Assembly: GCA_014381555.1 (NCBI GenBank)
Contig: JACNLO010000049.1
Coordinates: 1-64,000 of the forward strand
Length of the DNA stretch: 64,000 bases
DNA from: Planctomycetota bacterium
GTDB taxonomy: Bacteria; Planctomycetota; Phycisphaerae; Phycisphaerales; SM1A02
Reading direction: 5' to 3'
This document shows, piece after piece, positions 61,287-64,000 of the stretch. The stretch's first letter is position 1, and each line of letters opens with the position of its first letter. The translations under genes and the position numbers were made by a program. Below the pieces are notes generated by a model, which did no database searches, had not been told where the DNA came from, and saw only the letters and a program-made list of their open reading frames with translations.

Positions 61287-62215
61287 TGGTACGAGGAGTT
61301 ACATTAACCCGTTTTGTCGTGGTGGCATTTCTCATACTTTGGATAGTTGGCGCAATTTTTTCAGATCGCTGGGTTTGGAGCCAATGGCTTTTGTGGGTTC
61401 CGACACCACTTATTCTTTTTATGCTTGCAGTTCTGAGCGTGCTGTCTCTTCTAATTAAAAAAAGGGTGCAAGCTACGATATGTCTTTTCGGTGTACTTGT
61501 TGTTGCAGTTTGGTTTTGTGTTTTTGAGCACAACTTGTTTTCAAGAAAAAGTAGCAAAGGAACAGTTTCATTGGTGGGGTGGACAATGAGCCACTCAAAA
61601 AAAGATGTCGCTAAAGAATCCGCTGACATCATCGTAAAATTAAATGGTGATATTACTTTGTTAACTCATGGGTGGAGAGTCCGAGGAGAACCATCAATTC
61701 AAGAGTGGCTCGGAACTTCTGGGCATAAAGTTATCAATAGTCAATTTACACTTCTTACAAAATTCACCCCCATACAGGTACACACACTCATTGCGGTTGA
61801 TGAAATTTACATTTCTTCCTTCGTACTTGACACAACAGAAGTTCTTGGCGATGTACTTGTTATCTGGGCGGTCGATTTTCCATCTTCGCTTGTCATCTCA
61901 AAAATGGAAATTGCCAATCGAGTTTTAAGGTTATTACAAACGATTGACACTATAAAACCAGATATTGTAATTGGCGATTTTAATATGACTAGAAGTAGCT
62001 CTGCCATGCAAACGATGTTTCCAGAACTTCATGATGTGGCTGATACTGTCGGCACTGGAATCCTAACTTCATTTCCATTGGAATTTCCACTTTATCACAT
62101 CGATCACATACTGATTCGATCTGGATTTCGTGCCATGAACTATTCATTGATAAACCCACATCTAGGTCGACATCGAATACAAGTGTTAGATTTTGAGATG
62201 ACCCCTGAAAAGTGA
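61286..62215 (+). CDS. Membrane endonuclease/exonuclease/phosphatase-fold protein
   Basis: A 309-residue protein with three N-terminal helices (VVVAFLILWIVGAIF, LLWVPTPLILFMLAVLSVLS, ATICLFGVLVVAVWFCVF) and a C-terminal EEP-fold domain. GDFNMTRSSSAM and HIDHILIRSGFRAMNY are family motifs. The early NxN and catalytic Glu positions are not found, and the final SDHxP is GRHRIQ, keeping only the His. It may be a divergent phosphodiesterase or inactive. The TAATG junction couples it to the SLC13 gene. Confidence 0.75.
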   Translation: MVRGVTLTRFVVVAFLILWIVGAIFSDRWVWSQWLLWVPTPLILFMLAVLSVLSLLIKKRVQATICLFGVLVVAVWFCVFEHNLFSRKSSKGTVSLVGWTMSHSKKDVAKESADIIVKLNGDITLLTHGWRVRGEPSIQEWLGTSGHKVINSQFTLLTKFTPIQVHTLIAVDEIYISSFVLDTTEVLGDVLVIWAVDFPSSLVISKMEIANRVLRLLQTIDTIKPDIVIGDFNMTRSSSAMQTMFPELHDVADTVGTGILTSFPLEFPLYHIDHILIRSGFRAMNYSLINPHLGRHRIQVLDFEMTPEK

Positions 62216-62241
62216 GCTACAGACCAATACGATTATGTTTT

Positions 62242-63042
62242 TTAATCTTCTGGGAAGAACAGTTCGTAAATTAAATCATTAAAACTACGAAGTCCATCAA
62301 TATCTGTTGGAGGCAGCGCTGCCAAACGTGTTCGGATTTCAGGATCGTCTCGCCAAGCAACCGATCCATCACCACGAAGTTCGTTGTACCCAACACCGTG
62401 ACTATAGTCAGATTTCGTTCGCAACCCATCAGTAACTAGGATTAATTTTTCTGCACGAAGGAGTGAGTTGAGAGACCCAGTTCGCCAGTTTTTATGACCT
62501 ACATATTGATAGTTGCCATAAAGAACTTTGTTCGAAGGTTCAAGGTCCCACATATCTTCACATTTATCAAGTGTGTGCTCGCCTTCGTGGCTTGGGCAGT
62601 AGAAAATTTCTGGTACCCCACAATAATGCCATCTGAAGAGGTGCCCTAAACCATCCCACGATGTGTCAGGCAGTGGCTTTGGTACATGAATTCTTTGATT
62701 ACCGCTAGCGGCATAGTTTACTTGCGCAGGTTTGGCATTACGAAGCTTTGACAACTCGGCTGAGTTTGGTTCAAATTCATCGAGTGCACTTGCGTTTGGT
62801 AGTCTTTCACCATGCGAACCGCCATACATGATGAGTGCTTGCCCTAATTGTTTTTGATTGGACCCACACTTCACGCGGTTTGCATTTTCTCGAACAGATG
62901 AAAGAGCTGGTAACAGCAACCCAGCAAGTAACGATGTGATACTCATTACAACGATGAGTTCGAGCAAACTAAAACCTCTTCGAAATGGAAGACCAACTGG
63001 CCTCTGTTGAGATAGTGAAGATGTTCTAATTGCGCGTGTCAT
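62242..63042 (-). CDS. Type II-pseudopilin-like protein (H-X9-DG type)
   Basis: A 266-residue protein with a prepilin peptidase site and N-terminal helix (RRGFSLLELIVVMSITSLLA; cleavage after Gly, Glu at +5). A globular domain follows with VKCGSNQKQLGQALIMYGGS and a tail YNELRGDGSVAWRDD like the H-X9-DG end of planctomycete DUF1559 proteins. Such proteins are numerous in planctomycetes; function is mostly unknown, probably pseudopilus- or secretion-related. There is a poly-basic leader of ~22 residues before the cleavage site. It diverges from the ECF sigma gene. Confidence 0.85.
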   Translation of the reverse strand: MTRAIRTSSLSQQRPVGLPFRRGFSLLELIVVMSITSLLAGLLLPALSSVRENANRVKCGSNQKQLGQALIMYGGSHGERLPNASALDEFEPNSAELSKLRNAKPAQVNYAASGNQRIHVPKPLPDTSWDGLGHLFRWHYCGVPEIFYCPSHEGEHTLDKCEDMWDLEPSNKVLYGNYQYVGHKNWRTGSLNSLLRAEKLILVTDGLRTKSDYSHGVGYNELRGDGSVAWRDDPEIRTRLAALPPTDIDGLRSFNDLIYELFFPED

Positions 63043-63233
63043 ATCTAATAAATATCTCTAAAAAAAGAGAATCCAAACGTAGTCTAATGGAGATTTGCAA
63101 AATTGCTAGATTTTTCTGTAATTTTAAGGCAAATTATCGGTACACTCCTAGATATATCACAAAGCCGGCATGTCGTTTGGTTTTTGTACGGGTGTGTGAT
63201 TGATTTACGGCGTATTAGCCTTGGAGATAGGAA

Positions 63234-63797
63234 TTGCCTAACGAGGAACCAGATTATCGACTTATGAGACGCGTAGCGATTGGTGAAGAAGACGCCATTG
63301 CTGAGCTCTATGATCGCTTTGGGGCCCTAGTTTTCAAACTTTCTATTCAATTCCTCTCAAATAACACTGAGGCAGAAGACGCTGTACAAGAAATATTTGT
63401 GCGACTTTGGAAGACCGCAGACCGATTTGACCCAAGAAAAGCCAAGCTAGTGACATGGGTCATGCTTATTACCAGACGTCACCTTATTGACAGAATTCGG
63501 CGAAAAACGGTACGTCCGAAATCATATGAACTTGGAGAACAACACCAAGTTTCTGCAACCGAACAACCAAAACAATCGAATATTTTATTACATGAACGTA
63601 ATGCCGCCATCTGGGAAGCATTGCAAGCCCTACCAGAGATGCAGCGAACTGTGATTGAAAGGGCTTATTTTCAAGGGTTCACGCTACGTGAAGTGAGCCT
63701 ACAGATAGACGCACCGCTAGGAACGGTGAAATCGGCTTTGAGCCGAGGGTTGCTCCGCTTGCGGGAGTACGGATTAAAGGATTCATCCGCCCTCTGA
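63234..63797 (+). CDS. ECF RNA polymerase sigma factor
   Basis: A 187-residue ECF sigma factor. Region 2 is IAELYDRFGALVFKLSIQFL, AEDAVQEIFVRLWKTADRFD and ITRRHLIDRIRRK; region 4 is LPEMQRTVIERAYFQGFTLR and PLGTVKSALSRGLLRLREYG. The start is TTG 63234 with GGAGATAGGA upstream; no ATG fits better. A protein that looks like its anti-sigma factor begins 41 bp after the stop. It resembles the SigK/RpoE-like group with a RskA-type partner. Confidence 0.93.
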   Translation: MPNEEPDYRLMRRVAIGEEDAIAELYDRFGALVFKLSIQFLSNNTEAEDAVQEIFVRLWKTADRFDPRKAKLVTWVMLITRRHLIDRIRRKTVRPKSYELGEQHQVSATEQPKQSNILLHERNAAIWEALQALPEMQRTVIERAYFQGFTLREVSLQIDAPLGTVKSALSRGLLRLREYGLKDSSAL

Positions 63798-63838
63798 CTT
63801 ACAAGAGGATCCCAAGAACGATAACGGAATTAGTAACT

Positions 63839-64000
63839 ATGTCAAACGAAACACACAACTACAAACAACTAATTGAACTTGCGGTTCTCGATGCATATGG
63901 TTTGCTTGAGCCAATCGAGTCAGATTTATTCAATCGTTCGTTCCATGATGCTCCTGTATCAATCCAAGATGAAATCATTCGAATGCAACGAGATTTTGCT
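63839..64000 (+). CDS. Putative anti-sigma factor, N-terminal part
   Basis: The first 54 codons of a gene that runs off the window: ATG at 63839, then MSNETHNYKQLIELAVLDAY and GLLEPIESDLFNRSFHDAP. The pattern of an acidic helix with YGLLEP-E-x-x-F is typical of the cytoplasmic N-terminus of RskA-type anti-sigma factors, which hold the upstream ECF sigma inactive. The membrane helix and extracytoplasmic part would lie beyond the edge. The assignment rests on context and a short sequence. Confidence 0.7.
   Translation, partial: MSNETHNYKQLIELAVLDAYGLLEPIESDLFNRSFHDAPVSIQDEIIRMQRDFA

Overview
The window looks like chromosomal DNA of a moderately AT-rich planctomycete, most likely of the Phycisphaerae. 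Sequence reasons: a membrane zinc-ribbon protein with the CxCGYDL...CPECG pattern at 52435-52803, a type II-pseudopilin-like protein with the H-X9-DG style tail at 62242-63042, ECF sigma/anti-sigma pairs, lipid A and Lol genes of a Gram-negative envelope, and Lys-rich tails on DNA/RNA-binding proteins. No phage, CRISPR array or complete insertion sequence was seen. The lineage is inferred from gene content only.

Layout. 1-5000: end of rplS, a small hypothetical gene, an SNF2 helicase/SWIM zinc-finger pair and tRNA-Lys(UUU). 5023-6512: unknown gene plus xerC. 6614-16545 (minus): a tightly packed run nusA-infB-rbfA-(HhH-GPD-like protein with a Lys-rich tail)-TPR protein-yebC-lipoprotein-SpoIIE phosphatase, with 4-bp overlaps and 0-30 bp gaps. 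It is preceded by a 370-bp leader packed with hairpins that ends in an intrinsic terminator just before nusA. 16916-25234 (plus): dsbD, LOG, lpxI, TlyA-like methylase, gyrA, STAS, ExbD and a TonB-like protein. 25238-30448: surE and a glycosyltransferase (minus), then nnrE and LolCE/LolD (plus). 30631-41484: clpC, an RluA-type synthase, a beta-propeller protein and lipoprotein, FIST plus lysine 6-aminotransferase, a coiled-coil membrane protein, an LpxL-like acyltransferase, a response regulator and an unknown protein. 41486-45978 (minus): unknown gene, G-quadruplex-type repeat, orphan OppD/OppC, and an ECF sigma/anti-sigma/CpxP-like cassette. 46089-53368: cation exchanger, dnaB, HU, trkA-trkH, zinc-ribbon protein and a solitary nuoI. 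53379-58296: REP-like palindromes, then an ATP synthase cluster (AtpI-like x2, a, c, b, delta, alpha) that stops after alpha. 58424-64000: SAL1-like phosphatase, SLC13 transporter, EEP-fold protein, pseudopilin-like protein, and an ECF sigma with its partial anti-sigma.

How the parts work together. The window is mostly core machinery: transcription/translation (NusA, IF-2, RbfA, L19), replication and topology (DnaB, GyrA, HU, XerC), energy (F-ATPase, NuoI), envelope building (LpxI, LpxL-like, LolCDE, DsbD, TonB/ExbD) and ion balance (TrkAH, CaCA, SLC13). The most promising unexplained items are the structured nusA leader with two short upstream reading frames, the catalytically altered HhH-GPD protein with a histone-H1-like tail in the same operon, strong hairpins flanking atpE, the split ATP synthase operon, the six-tract G-quadruplex repeat and the GGGGAC(T/A)GTCCCC palindromes.
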